A DNA stretch of 64,000 nt from Anodontia alba (GCA_964016985.1 OZ024826.1:45608978-45672977); one strand, 5' to 3'. Positions 21,091 to 32,507 are shown, counted from the first letter of the stretch. Notes: generated by a model not told the origin, from the sequence alone. Program-made: numbers and translations.

Positions 21091-22744
21091 CAAGAGGGCC
21101 ATGATGGCCCTGTAACGCTCACCTGAGCAACATAGCACTTTGAGAGCCTGATCTAGAACTGATCAAAGCAAACATTCTGATCAAAGTTCAAAATGATTAT
21201 AACAAAGTTTTCCACTGATTTGGCCCGGTGACCTAGTTTTTGATACCAAGTGACCCAGTTTCGAACTTGACCTAGAACTCATCAAGACAAACATTTTGTG
21301 CAAGATTCATGACGATTGCTTGAAAAATGTGACCACTAGAGTGATAACAAGATTTTACGCTGATTTGGCCCGGTGACCTAGTTTTTGACCCCAGGTGTTC
21401 CAGTTTCGAACTTGACCTAGAAATCATCAAGACAAACATTTTGAGCCAGATTCATGATGATTGCTTCAAAAATGTGACCGCTAGAGTGTTAACAAAGTTT
21501 TCTGTTGATTGGGCCCGGTGACCTAGTTTTTGACCCCAGGTGACCCAGTTTCAAACATATCCTAGAACTCATCAAGACAAACATTTTGAGCAAGATTCAT
21601 GATAATTGCTTCAAAAAATGTGACCGCTAGAGTGTTAACAAGGTTTTCTGCTGGTTTGGCCAGGTGACCTAGTTTTTGACACCACGTGACCCAGTTTCGA
21701 ACCTGACCTATAAATCATCAAGACAAACATATTGAGCAAGATTCATGATTATTGCTTCAAAAATGTGACCGCTAGAGTGTTAACAAGGTTTTCTGCTGAT
21801 TTGGCCCAGTGACCTAGTTTTTGACTCCAAGTGACCTAGTTTCGAACTCGACCTATAAATCATCAAGACAAACATTTTGAGCAAGATTCATGATGATTGC
21901 TTCAAAAATGTGACCGCTAGAGTGTTAACAAGGTTTTCTGCTGATCTGGCAAGGTGACCTAGTTTTTGACCCCAGGTGACCCAGTTTCGAACCTGACCTA
22001 GAATTCATCAAGACAAACATAATGAGCAAGATTCATGATGATTGCTTCAAAAATGTGACCGCTAGAGTGTTAACAAGGTTTTCTGCTGATTTGGCCCGGT
22101 GACCTAGTTTTTGACCCCAAGTGACCCAGTTTCGAACTTGACCTAGAAATCATCAAGACAAACATATTGAGCAAGATTCATGATGATTGCTTCAAAAATG
22201 TGACTGCTAGAGTGTTAACAAGGTTTTCTGCTGATCTGGCCAGGTGACCTAGCTTTTGACCCCAGGTGACCCAGTTTCGAACTTGACCTAGAAATCATCA
22301 AGACAAATATATTGAGCAAGATTCATGATGATTGCTTCAAAAATGTGACCGCTAGAGCATTAACAAGGTTTTCTGCTGATCTGGCTCGGTGACCTAGTTT
22401 TTGACCCCAGGTGACCCAGTTTTGAACTTGACCTAGATTTAATAGAGGCAAACATTTTGAGCAAGTTTCATCAAGATTGGGTCAAAATTATGACCTGTAG
22501 AGTGTTAACAAGTTTTTCTATTGATTTGACCTGGTGACCTAGTTTTTGACCCCAAGTAACCCAGTATCTATCTTGACCTAGATTTCATAGAGGCAAACAT
22601 TCTGACCAAGTTTCGTCAAGATTGGGTCAAAACTGTGACCTCTAGAGTGTTAACAAACTAATTGTTGACGACGAACGACGGATGACGACGGACATAGGGT
22701 GATGACAATAGCTCACCCTGAGCTTTTGCTCAGGTGAGCTAAAA
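21091..22744. mobile_element. P2: element with ten ~145-bp core repeats
   Basis: Ends GCTCACCTGAGCAA and TTGCTCAGGTGAGC are inverted. Inside, the motif GTGACCGCTAGAGTGTTAAC recurs at about 21331, 21476, 21622, 21767, 21912, 22057, 22202, 22347, 22492 and 22637. A GACGACGG-rich tract and a hairpin GCTCACCCTGAGC..GCTCAGGTGAGC close the element. Inserted into P1. Confidence 0.8.
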
Positions 22745-23336
22745 ATTCGAAGTAAAACCTGGTTATCAAAAAGGTTAATGGAGGAATCACACCTGGACGG
22801 ATGGATGGAAGGAAGGATGGATGGACAGACGAACTGACTAACGGAACGGACGAAAACTATATACCCCTTCGGCAATCTTCGTATGCCGGGGGTATAATAA
22901 CAAAGTACAATGTATGAGAACAAAAAGGATTTCTGTTTTGCAAAAATGCTTGTTTAAATGGTAGCAAAGCTGATATTTGAGAGGGCAATAATGTTATGTG
23001 TTTGGAAGTCCAGTTTTATAAAATCAACAAAATTCATTAAGATACTGTGTGATTTGGAGATGGTGATAGTACATGATGCATCGTGATATTAGACCCTTGA
23101 TAATGATATCATGATAGTGATATCTCTGATAGTGATAGTATTGTGATAGTCATAATTTGGCATGAAAGTCACCTCTAGTACTCATTTGAAGTGCCTCAGT
23201 GAGGTGCTTCTAATAATAACACAAAACAATGTTTTTGTGCAGAAATAAGAAAAATATCATTTTTTTTTGTTGTTGTTGTTGAAAAAAGTACTTTATCCAG
23301 AAACTGTGTCAATGGCTATTGTAGTAGAAAATATTG

Positions 23337-23425
23337 ATCAAAAAGAGAAGGCCCTGATCAGACTTTGCAGACATGCTGATCTGAGCCTTTATTGTTCTCA
23401 TACGGCATAAGGGCCCTTTTTCTTG
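23337..23425. repeat. N-type hairpin
   Basis: AAAGAGAAGGCCCTGATCAG and a loose complement around TCTGAGCC..AAGGGCCCTTTTTC. Confidence 0.55.
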
Positions 23426-23471
23426 TATTTTGCATTGTACATCTTGTGTATTCTGTTCATGTGGCAGGGAT

Positions 23472-23850
23472 GCAAGATGATTTGTGTTTTATGTCCATTT
23501 CAACATTATTAACCCTTGTCCTGCAGAATAAATTAAGATGCAACTCCCACTTCTAATTTTCAGCCAATCAGATTACCTTGATCCGGACTGTCGCTATAAA
23601 TTCACATACTTTATGGCAAACAGTGCAGATCCAGATCAGTTGGCTTCTTCAGAAGCCAACTGATCTGGATCTACATTGTTTGCAAAGGCAGGATATATCT
23701 GGGTTCAGCTGGACAAGGGTTAAAGTCTTATCGAGACCAGGAGAACATGATAATGAAAGGTTCTGTGCACTAAATTCCACCTCCAGAGGTATTTGAAGCC
23801 GGGACCTCGTGATCTGAAGTCAGGAGTACTCGGCCACCCAGACACTTCTA
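23472..23850 (-). mobile_element. SINE-1 copy split by MITE B5
   Basis: Body TTTGTGTTTTATGTCC before B5 and, after it, the head region (CTCGGCCACCCAGACACTTC). The head here is an empty counterpart of the A1/A3 insertion site. Confidence 0.7.
23509..23723. mobile_element. B-family MITE, copy B5 (inverted)
   Basis: TTAA borders; complete hairpin GATCCAGATCAGTTGGCTTC. Confidence 0.85.
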
Positions 23851-23854
23851 GAAT

Positions 23855-24058
23855 GGACTGCAGGCCTAACATATCTAGCCTAACTGTTTGGACAGACAGA
23901 CAGACCTGAGCAAACTGTGTTTAACAGATGGTCTACACTGTTTGCCACTCATCCAGCAATTTTTTAGACCTATCAATAGGTAAAATAGACATTGTCAAAT
24001 TTTGGGATAAGTATGGTATGGAGTTAAGCTGGCTAAATACTTAGGGAAAGTACAGTAT
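23855..24058. repeat. H-family hairpin, one arm decayed
   Basis: GTCTACACTGTTTGCCACTC, AAATTTTGGGATAAGTATGG and TACTTAGGGAAAGTACAG are the right half of an H element. Confidence 0.55.
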
Positions 24059-24454
24059 TCACTTTTTTTTTTTTCTGGCTGGGTCGCTAGTAGTTCAATT
24101 TTCTCTAATAACTCAAACAACAGAACTTATCTCGTGTCACATGTCCATACACAGACTTTCAAACATGGCGGAGCATTTAGGAAAAGGGGATGGTTTTCGT
24201 AAGGAAGCTTTGAAGCTGAGACCAAAATTAGGGGTGCAAATTAAACTGCATGATTTTTGTCTGAAAAGGGTCAGTGCAATGGCACCTGTCGCATCCCTTC
24301 ATGAGTATAGACCTGCGCCATCAGCTGAAAATTATCTCTAATATTAAGAACAGTAAATTCAAACAAGTCAAACAGGAGCTGTAAGCTTGGAATTCATTTT
24401 TTTAACTTTCAAAATAAAGAATCAGTTTGAAAAAAAAAATAAATAAAACCTTCC
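24057..24454 (+). pseudogene. Candidate processed retrocopy with small open frame
   Basis: A block outside the repeat families contains AACATGGCGGAG (good start context, ATG at 24165; an in-frame earlier ATG at 24141) and an open frame ending at 24341. The frame reads MAEHLGKGDGFRKEALKLRP then 38 more residues, ending PSAENYL. Downstream, AATAAA (about 24412) is followed by an A-rich run ending in AAATAAATAAA. A 7-bp repeat GTACAGT occurs at 24050-24056 and 24455-24461. This looks like reverse-transcribed polyadenylated RNA. I do not recognise the protein. It may be a retrocopy of a 3' fragment, a small retrogene, or a nested plus-strand gene. Confidence 0.45.
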
Positions 24455-24461
24455 GTACAGT

Positions 24462-24670
24462 CTGAGCAATTCTGACAATGACAATATGATACATTTCCTA
24501 TTTTTTCCAGAAGGTAGGATCTGACATTTCAAGCAATTTGTCTCCACAGGGAAACAATCTGCATGAAATGTCAAACCCTGTTTTCTTAAAAAAAAAAAAA
24601 AAAAGAAAGAAAAAATCATTTTTAAAAATGTCATCTGAAATTTTACCCAGCATGCAAAGTGCTAACATTG
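24462..24670. repeat. E-family hairpin MITE
   Basis: GACATTTCAAGCAATTTGTC arm and TGCATGAAATGTCAAACCCT arm; the left end adjoins the retrocopy. The following 24670-24915 holds nothing recognised. Confidence 0.6.
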
Positions 24671-24914
24671 GCTCACTATTGCCTGGAGCAGGGAAAGGGA
24701 TTTGGTAGCACCTGCAGGATGCTTAATTTCATTCTTTAAGTCAATCAACACTCTAAAATAGAAATTAAATCTGATATTTTGCAACATTTAGCTAATTTAA
24801 TACAAGAAATCCTGATTAAATCAAGACACGTCTGGCACTTTAAAAGGAAAATTCAGAAGGTATTTCAATAGAAAGAAACCAGACACTGCATTCAGAAATA
24901 GCAACCAGGATGAC

Positions 24915-25125
24915 AAATGAAAATGCTTAGCACTCTGGGTACAACATTTTGTAATATTTTTATTGTTCCCAGGCAACAGGATTTTAAATTTCATGCAAAT
25001 GTCTCCAATGGAGACAATTTGCATGAAATGTCAAATCCTGTTTTCTCGGAAAAATAAGAAAAATATCACTAGTACTATCAGTTGTCATCTGCTGAATTTG
25101 CCCAAAGTGTGATAAAGATTAATGC
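24915..25125. repeat. E-family hairpin MITE
   Basis: ATTTCATGCAAATGTCTCC palindrome, left end CTTAGCACTCTGGGTACAAC. Confidence 0.65.
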
Positions 25126-25143
25126 AATAGAAGACTTGTCAAA

Positions 25144-25850
25144 GACTAATTGATCATATTTCTGGGATAATTGTTCTTATCTCTCTGTAAAATCTTGTGT
25201 TGTAGGAACTCATTAGAAGGCCCTCATTGGAGACAATTTGCTTGAAATGTCAAATCCTGTTTTCTGGGAAAATAAGAAAAATATCACCAGTTTGTCATCT
25301 GCAGAATTTGCCCAGTGTGGTAAAGATTAATGTAATAGAAGACATGTCAAAGACTAATTGATCATATTTCTGGGATAATTGTTCTTATCTCTCTGTAAAA
25401 TCTTGTGTTGTAGGAACTCATTAGAAGGCCCTCATTGGAGACAATTTGCTTGAAATGTCAAATCCACTTTTCTGGGAAAATAAGAAAAATATCACCAGTT
25501 TGTCATCTGCTGAATTTGCCCAGTGTGGTAAAGATTAATGTAATAGAAGACATGTCAAAGACTAATTGATCATATTTCTGGGATAATTGTTCTTATCTCT
25601 CTGTAAAATCTTGTGTTGTAGGAACTCATTAGAAGGCCCTCATTGGAGACAATTTGCTTGAAATGTCAAATCCTGTTTTCTGGGAAAATAAGAAAATATC
25701 ACCAGTTTGTCATCTGCTGAATTTGCCCAGTGTGGTAAAGATTAATGTAATAGAAGACACTGTCAAAGACTAATTGATCATATTTCTGGGATAATTGTTC
25801 TTATCTCTCTGTAAAATCTTGTGTTGTAGGAACTCATTAGGAGGCCCTCA
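25144..25850. repeat. 208-bp tandem array of a chimeric F/E unit
   Basis: GACTAATTGATCATATTTC recurs at 25144, 25352, 25560 and 25768, an exact 208-bp spacing. Each unit fuses half an F element (GTGTTGTAGGAACTCATTAG) to half an E element (TGGAGACAATTTGCTTGAAA to GAATTTGCCCAGTGTGG). Units are nearly identical, so the expansion is recent. Confidence 0.9.
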
Positions 25851-25854
25851 CCAA

Positions 25855-26140
25855 GGCAATATCATTACGAAAACATGCCTATTCAAATATACTGAAAATT
25901 TTACCATCAAAAAATGAAAATTTTCAGATAAAAAATTCTGATATTTTTCAGGATTCTGCTCAAAACATATATTGTGAGTACTCATTAGAATTGCCTCAAT
26001 GAGGCAATTCTAATGAGTACCCACAATCTATGTTTTGAGCAGAAATAAGAAAAATAATGTATACCCCTGTAAACCCCAATTTACTATATAAAAGTGGAGT
26101 TTAAGGGGGTCAAAAATATTTTGGCATGTTTTGGTGATGT
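25855..26140. repeat. I-family hairpin
   Basis: Defines family I: ATTACGAAAACATGCCTATT, a palindrome ACTCATTAGAATTGCCTCAA plus complement, then AATAATGTATACCCCTGTAA and TAAAAGTGGAGTTTAAGGGG. Confidence 0.7.
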
Positions 26141-26234
26141 GAGCCATTACATACAGCAGTGACTGCTGTTGCATATAGTATTTTCACTACAAACAAAAGA
26201 CACATTGATCTAAAATTATACCAATTCTCCTATG

Positions 26235-26690
26235 GTCTAGCATGCTTGGTAAAAATTTCAGCATACCATATTTTGCAACATTTTTTCTTGTTTTATCCTA
26301 TAAATAAGGATTTGATGTATCTTGCATTTGTGTTATGTCAAACCCTATTTTCTAGGAAAATTAAGAAAAATATATCAATAATTTGTTGTCTGCTGATTTC
26401 GCTTAGAGACTTCTTGCTAACACTTGGAATGGAAGCATGTTAGCAGTGATCAGACGTTGTAAAGTAAAAAAAGAAATCCATTTTATGTTATTCAGACTTG
26501 TTAAAACAAGTTCATCCAAATCAAGTATAAAGGGATCATGCTGGATAAAAATTTCAGCAGACGACAATTTAAAATACTTTTTTTATGTTCTCCAGAAAAT
26601 AGGCTTTAACATTTTATGCCAATTGTCTCCTGCTTTCTGGGAAATATAAAAATAATTTCAAAAAGAGTTGTCACCAGACAGTGATTGTCC
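26235..26690. repeat. Two decayed E-type hairpins
   Basis: 26235-26415 (TAGCATGCTTGGTAAAAATT) and 26530-26670 (CATGCTGGATAAAAATTTCA). The short frames here are read-through. Confidence 0.5.
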
Positions 26691-27660
26691 ATCACCATAC
26701 CAAATATAAACCAAAGCCATTATATAGTTGGGAAAATGAGGTCTAAAAAACTTTGATGTATAACTTTAACATAAAACTGCTAAGCCCCTGACCTTGACCT
26801 TGAGGTCATGGGCAGGCATATTGCTGAATAAAACTTCAACATATATTTATCATCATTCTAAATATAAACCAAATCCATCATGTGGTTTGGAAAATATAAG
26901 GACTTAAAAACTTCAACAGAAGACTTTAACATTCGTGTGTGCCCTGATGCCAAATGTAATTGCCAATGCTGCGAGTAGTGATATAGCTCTTTCTGTATTT
27001 TAAAAAAGGGTTCTTATAAAAATAAAATTGAACACAAACACTTCAACAGAATATATTAAGCTCTTACCATATTTACCATATATATTCAGACACCTCAACT
27101 CTTTACCCTACTTGTTCTAAAATTCGAACAAGTACAATTTACTATCCCATGTTGTATCTAAAAATTGCTGCATGAGTGGTGTCTCATCAGAAACTACACT
27201 GTTTGCTCAGGCCTGTCTGTCCGAATACATACGGTAAATACAGTAGTCTGTGACTTATACCCTAAAGTCACCTTGGAAAATATGAGCTGTTAAACTTTAA
27301 CAAAACTTTAAATTAAGTTCTTAGTCCATGACCTTGACCTTAAGGTCATAGGCTTGGTTGGGTGGTATTGATGAATAATTTTAACTTTGGACTTATAGCT
27401 ATCATTATACCAAATATAAACCAAATACATAATGGTTTGGAAAATATGAGGTCTTAAAAACTTTAGCATAAAACTTTAACATTGTGTGGATGCTGAATCT
27501 GACGCAAGCTAGAAAGTCTGATCAACTTTATTTTAGCTACTTTGAAATCTCCCTTTCCACAAGCAACCTTTCTACTAAGTTTCTGTGGATTTGTCATTTC
27601 AAAGTGTGAATGGATGGACAGACAATGAATAGAAGGTGATTCCAGTAGCTCACCTCAGTT
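26690..27660. mobile_element. P8: pearl-like element with an H hairpin inside
   Basis: Repeated CCAAATATAAACCAAA and AAAACTTTAACAT motifs and CCTTGACCTTGAGGTCATGG. A short GGATGGACAGACAATG tract and AGCTCACCTCAGTTAAAAAT end follow. An H copy occupies about 27066-27243. Confidence 0.5.
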
Positions 27661-27769
27661 AAAAATGTCTGGAACTGCCAAAACAAAAATAAGAAAAATA
27701 TCAATATCTTTGTGGTTAAAAAATGTCTCATCAAGAGCGATGACAATTAAATATTTAATGGGCAAACTG

Positions 27770-27978
27770 TTAACCCTTGTCCTGCTGAACCCGGATATAC
27801 CCTGCCTTTGCAAAAAGTGTAGATCCAGATCAGTTGGCTTCTGAAGAAGCCAACTGATCTGGATCTGCACTGTTTGTCAAATGTGAATTTATAACAATAA
27901 TCCAGATCAAGTAATCTGATAGGCTGAAAATCAGAAGTGGGTGTGGCATCTTAATATATTCAGCAGGACAAGGGTTAA
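27770..27978. mobile_element. B-family MITE, copy B6
   Basis: TTAA borders, perfect 20-bp core hairpin, complete ends. Confidence 0.87.
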
Positions 27979-28069
27979 GCTCTGAAATGATCCAGCTCTT
28001 CATTATTCTTGTATGCTATGACAGCTTTTCCCAGAGGCTCCTGGGTTCAATTCATTATCAATAACTGGA

Positions 28070-28800
28070 TTAACCTTTAGAATGCTAAATTTAATATCAG
28101 TAGATGACACCTTAAATGTCATCTTCTGATATTAAATTCAGCATGCTAAAGGTCAATCTATGATTCTGAAATATTTTTTTGTCAGTTGTTTTTTCCTTAT
28201 TATCCTAAATTGATTGTGTTGGGGTTTAATGACACGTCAACCATTGTGGGTCATTTTGTGTTGTCTCCCAGAGAAAGGGAGAAGAGAGATAGAAGAGATA
28301 GTAGAGGAGACAAAAGAGAGGGACAGAGGAGAAAGAGAAAAATGAATGAAAGTGAAGCAATAGAAGAAACAAAAACATTCCCTTTCTACCCTTACCTGCT
28401 TCAAGGATAGCAGGACTTGCCCAACTGTAAGCCAATATCAGCTGGACGCCCCAGTGACGCAAGATACACGGCAGCTTTGCCCCACCCAACCACCCCGTTA
28501 TCCTAGAAAACTTGGTTTGATATTTCATTCAAAGTGTCTCCACAGGAGACCATTTGAACAAAATGTCAAGTCCTATTTTCTGGGGACTCAACAACAGCTG
28601 ATTTTGCCCACATCATGCTGAAGGTGCAATCACTGATGCTATGTTGGCGAAATCAGCAGATGGAAAATTGTGTCATTTTTCGTAACTTTTTCCCAGAAAA
28701 CTGAGCATGACATTTTGTGACAATTGTTTCCTAGGAAAATAATTTGCATGAAATTTCAAGCCCTACTTTCTGGGAAATATTTGCCCCTCCCATCCCCCTC
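28070..28800. repeat. E-type MITEs, one split by SINE-4
   Basis: A small palindrome AATGTCATCTTCTGATATTA near 28080-28150, an E copy split at 28200/28505 by SINE-4, and another E copy at 28640-28790. Confidence 0.55.
28208..28497 (-). mobile_element. SINE-4 copy with 8-bp target duplication
   Basis: TTATCCTA at 28200-28207 and 28498-28505. Best complete SINE-4 in the window, ending CCCCACCCAACCACCCCG. The two overlapping reading frames here are SINE sequence. Confidence 0.78.
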
Positions 28801-29034
28801 CCACATGCCCTTTCCCACCCCCACCCTCTGAGTTTCTAAAGAGAGTTTCAGTCAAAAATCAGAAAGAGAATGGCAAACAGTGTAAGTCCTAATGAGGGCT
28901 CGTTCTAAGCTGTCTGATCTGGATCTACACTGTTTTCAAATGTATTTGCTTTCATCTGCAGAGGTGGAAGGATTAAAGTGTCGTCTGCTGTTTAAATCCA
29001 GCAGGTTAAAGGTATAAGATAAAGAAGACCATTT

Positions 29035-29255
29035 ACTTTTACCCCATTCTGGGCTAATTCAGCAGACAACAAATTGACACTTTTTTTTTTTTTATTTCTC
29101 TTAGAAAATAGGCACTGACATTTCATGCAAATTATCTCCTGAGTGGTCAATAATTATGCAAGAATATCGAAGCTTATTTTCTGGGAAAAATAAGAATAAA
29201 TGTTTCAAAATGTCATCTGCTGCAAATTTTACCCAGCATGCTGAGCATTAAGCTT
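29035..29255. repeat. E-family hairpin MITE
   Basis: TTTACCCCATTCTGGGCTAA left and TACCCAGCATGCTGAGCATT right. Between 28800 and 29035 is a decayed hairpin of the shared GATCTGGATCTACACTGTTT core. Confidence 0.6.
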
Positions 29256-29266
29256 CCTGAAACAAT

Positions 29267-29514
29267 CTGGGCCCAGTTGTTCAAAGCTAACGACATCGTT
29301 AGTTAACGATTCGTTAAAATTTGCATCAAGTGATATGCAAATATGCTGAAATTTTTTGCTGAAAAAATGTGAGTAGCTTTTGCACTGCAAAAGCTACTCA
29401 CATTTTTTCAGCAAAAAATTTCAGAAAATTGTATATTGAATCTGCTAAAACAGTTAACGAAATGACCCTTAACGAGCTCGGTAAGCTAACGACGCTTTGA
29501 ACAACCGGGCCCTG
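29267..29514. mobile_element. Palindromic MITE A5
   Basis: Full-length, inverted relative to A1, arms nearly perfect. Confidence 0.88.
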
Positions 29515-29899
29515 CATTTTCTATGATCTTGGAAAACTGGTCCTTAGTGTATCAGTGAAAACAGCAAAAGCCCAGATCAGCCTCTGCATCTATTCAGATT
29601 GATCAGCAACAGTCAGGACTTTTATTTTTCCACCAACAGATTCTACTGTGTGAAGGCCTCTTCATTGGGAATAGGTCAGGCCCTCACTGAACTGTATGGA
29701 TAAGCAGCGGCTAACCTGGCTTTACCTTGCAAAATTATCTGTGGCACTGTTGATGTGTTTTGTTGTGGCTATTAACAGAATTAATAATACTGAAAACACA
29801 ATAACTATATATAAAACGATTTTATTGCATCGAAAATCTCATAAAGATATGCTAGGCTGAAAAATGTCATAAAGAGACGGGTACCAGTAATAACTCTAC
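29515..29899. other. Stretch with no clear feature
   Basis: Only a weak N-type fragment near 29550-29600. No exon-like block. Confidence 0.5.
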
Positions 29900-30112
29900 T
29901 GGTAAGTATTGGGAGGGACAGATAGGCCTTTGCAAACTGTGTAGACAAAATCAGATGTGACAGAATGTGGCATCTGATCAGGGTCTATACTGTTTGCCAT
30001 ACATACAGCAATACTTTAGATACACCAAGGGGTAGTAGAATGGACTATTTCAAATTTTAGGACAAATTATATGGTAAGTAGATAAGGTGTCCCAATACTT
30101 AGAATTATTACA
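29900..30112. repeat. H-family hairpin
   Basis: AAGTATTGGGAGGGACAGAT left and GGTGTCCCAATACTTAGAAT right, core with GTGACAGAATGTGGCAT. Confidence 0.65.
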
Positions 30113-30129
30113 TACTTCTGTCTCAGTCC

Positions 30130-30345
30130 TTAGTGAAAACATAGCTCCATGTAAGGCAATTTATTTTTTTTTTCCACCAAAAAGTGCTGATGTTTTTCTT
30201 ATTTCTCTCTGAAAACAGATGTTGTGATACTCATTAGAAGCACCTCGCTAATGAGTACCCACAACATGCATTTTCCTGGAGAAATAAGAAAAATAGTTAC
30301 TTGATATTCACTTTTATCTGGAGCTATCGGAAAATATTCAGTTTT
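30130..30345. repeat. F-type hairpin
   Basis: CATAGCTCCATGTAAGGC left, ACTCATTAGAAGCACCTCGC centre, TTATCTGGAGCTATCGG right. Confidence 0.65.
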
Positions 30346-30360
30346 CATAGCTCCAGATAT

Positions 30361-30560
30361 TATAACCCTAGTCCTGCTGAACCAGGATAGGTCCTGCCTT
30401 TGCAAACAGTGTAGATCCTGATCAGTTGGCTTCTGATCTGTATCTGCACTGTTTGCCATTAAGTATGTGAATTTATAGCAACAATCCGGATCAAGTAATC
30501 TGATTGGCTGAAAATTAGAAGTGGGCGTGGCAGCTTAATTTATTCAGCAGGACAAGGGAA
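30361..30560. mobile_element. B-family MITE, copy B7
   Basis: The core lost part of its stem (GATCAGTTGGCTTCTGATC) and the TTAA borders are decayed. Confidence 0.7.
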
Positions 30561-30574
30561 AGATGGGGTATCAG

Positions 30575-31270
30575 ATAAATATCTCTTTTTTTATTTCTGC
30601 ACAGTGTTTCTAATGAGTAAATCCCATAAGATTTCATAAGAAATAAGAAAAATATCCACTTTTTGGTTGAAAACCCTGTATTATTTGAAGCTGGGTTTTC
30701 TTTTTGTTGTTTTTTTTTCTGTCTCAGCCTCTGGAGAAAAATATTGTGGCTGAAATTCTCTTTCAACATACGAGAACAGCATAGTCTGATCAGGGTCTAC
30801 TGCTATCTACCATAGTTACCAGAAACATTCAGACCAATATGGACCAATATCTACCAACAGGCCAATAGTTACCTAAATCCGCCAAAGGATTTGGATATTA
30901 CGACTTCTTGAAAACTTTGATGTAAAATTTGAACATTAGTGCATGCTAATACCGAAGTCAATACTGACACAGACACCAGGGATAATAGAATTACTCTTCC
31001 CATGCTTTTGTACAGGTGAGCTCATTAGAATACCTTTATGTTGTAATATCATTGAGATTACATGCAATAAACATCAAAAGCAAGCAAACACTAATGGAAT
31101 TTATTTTTTTTACCATTTTTGCTTTGCACAGCAACTGCGACAAACCCATTTCCAGCAAAATGATGTTTAACATGAAGAATGAGACAGAATCATTTAACAC
31201 AATGCCTGCAATTTTGCCCGCGGCTAACTGTGTTGCCAGCAGGTGGACTAGCTGCTTATCAGCAGGTGGT
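30575..31270. other. F-type half and unrecognised intron sequence
   Basis: 30575-30670 has F-like pieces (ATTTCTGCACAGTGTTTC). 30890-31020 resembles the P8 body and ends ACAGGTGAGCT. 31020-31265 shows nothing; the frames there overlap each other on both strands and look accidental. Confidence 0.4.
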
Positions 31271-31274
31271 TTAT

Positions 31275-31510
31275 TATTATCGCTGAGCATGTTGGGTAAA
31301 AATTTCAGGAAACAACATTTTGAAACATTATTAGTCTATTTTATGGGAAAAATAAGACAAATATCAGTTTGTCATCTGCTGAATCTGCCCTGAAGGTAAT
31401 AAAAGATTAAATTTGCATGCAATGTCAAAGTCTATTTTCTGGGAAAAACAAGAAAAATATCAATTTTTCATCTGCTGAAACTGTCCAGAGAGTAGTAATT
31501 GGTTTAAAGA
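31275..31510. repeat. Two E-type hairpin fragments
   Basis: AGCATGTTGGGTAAAAATTT to CATCTGCTGAATCTGCCC, then a second right half to TGTCCAGAGAGTAGTAATTG. Confidence 0.55.
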
Positions 31511-31538
31511 GGTGTTCCAATGAATTCAGTCTAAACAT

Positions 31539-31766
31539 CAGGGCCCAATTGTTCAAAGCATTGTTAGCTTAACGAGCTCATTAAGGGTCATTTGTTTAAC
31601 TGTTTTATCAGGTTCAATATACAATATTCTGATATTTTTTGCTGAAAAAAAGTGAGTAGCTTTTGCAAAAGCTACTCATATTTTTTCAGCAAAAAATTTC
31701 AGCATATTTGCCTATCACTTGATGTAAATTTAAACGACATCGTTAGCTTTGAACAACTGGGCCCTG
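31539..31766. mobile_element. Palindromic MITE A6
   Basis: Slightly shortened family A; stem GTGAGTAGCTTTTGC then complement. Confidence 0.86.
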
Positions 31767-31899
31767 GAAATGACCAAGCAATGACATTGCATAAGACCAT
31801 GCCCCCTAAAGAGTAATATGAGAACTGACAAAATATTTCCTGTAGTTCAATCAATCAAACAAATCTCATTAATAGTGATAATTTTTTTAAGTACAGAAT

Positions 31900-32140
31900 A
31901 GGACACCATAAAGTGTAGTAGACAATATTTTTTATTGATTTTATTTATTTATTTTTTTTTTTTTTATTTTTCAAAGAAAGTATTTGGCTTGTAATTTCTT
32001 GTGAAACATCTAATTTCATGTGAATACGACTTATAATACAGACGACTGACATGAAATGCCAAGTCTTATTTTCTCTGTAAAATGATAATAAAAAAAATTA
32101 GTATGTTGTTTGCTACAGTGCTTAATGGTTTATTCCAACT
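31900..32140. repeat. D-type hairpin
   Basis: T-rich left side, TTGGCTTGTAATTTCTTGTG arm and GACATGAAATGCCAAGTC arm. Confidence 0.5.
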
Positions 32141-32254
32141 AATTCTGGGGCCTTGATTATAGCTACGATACCTTATCAGGCGGAAGCATGTTCCTGCAGA
32201 TTGTTAGTTCAAGCATAATAACGTACAGCTGATAGTCTTCACTTATCAGAAAAT

Positions 32255-32507
32255 CTGGGCCCAGTTGTTCAAAGCTAACGCTGTCCTTAGTTAACGATTC
32301 GTTCAAATTTACATTGAGTGATATGCATATTTATTATGCTGAAATTTTTTGCTGAAAAACTGTGAGTTGCTTTTGCAGTGCAAAAGCTACTCACATTTTT
32401 TCAGCAAAAAATATCAGAATATTGTATATCGAATCGGCTAAAACAGTTAATGAAATGAACCTTAACAAGCTCATTAAGCTAACGACTCTTTGAATAACTG
32501 GGCCCTG
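32255..32507. mobile_element. Palindromic MITE A7
   Basis: Full-length, inverted relative to A1; one arm has AACTGTGAGTTGC. Confidence 0.86.

Larger units (their letters stand above)
19868..22905. mobile_element. P1: pearl/Helentron-like element hosting P2
   Basis: 5' end near GGGTCACGAATACCCCCGGC, a tandem core (19990-20920), then after the inserted P2 a GGAC/GGAT-rich tract (22795-22855) and a 3' hairpin ACCCCTTCGGC..GCCGGGGGT followed by ATAATAA. This layout (core repeats, ACGG-like tract, 3' hairpin) recalls pearl elements of bivalves and Helentron-type non-autonomous elements. Confidence 0.6.
19682..23176. mobile_element. hAT-like element hosting P1
   Basis: Left end GGGGTGTAACAATA; right end complement CTAGAGGTGACTTTCATGCC. 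Inverted subterminal match ATCGATGCATCATGAT versus the complement of CATGATGCATCGTGAT. Many GATAGTGATAG motifs at both ends. No transposase frame. An 8-bp duplication is plausible but not clean. Confidence 0.55.
19606..23270. repeat. F-type hairpin split by a 3.5-kb nested insertion
   Basis: Left half at 19606-19681 (CTCCAGATAAGACGG to GTGGATACTTATTAG). Right half at 23177-23270 (TACTCATTTGAAGTGCCTCA to AGAAATAAGAAAAATATC). Together they make one F hairpin as at 53262-53447. Confidence 0.65.

Noticed and set aside
28186..28528. Charged Arg/Glu-rich protein
   Set aside because: Purine-rich middle of SINE-4; equivalent frames appear in the other SINE-4 copies.
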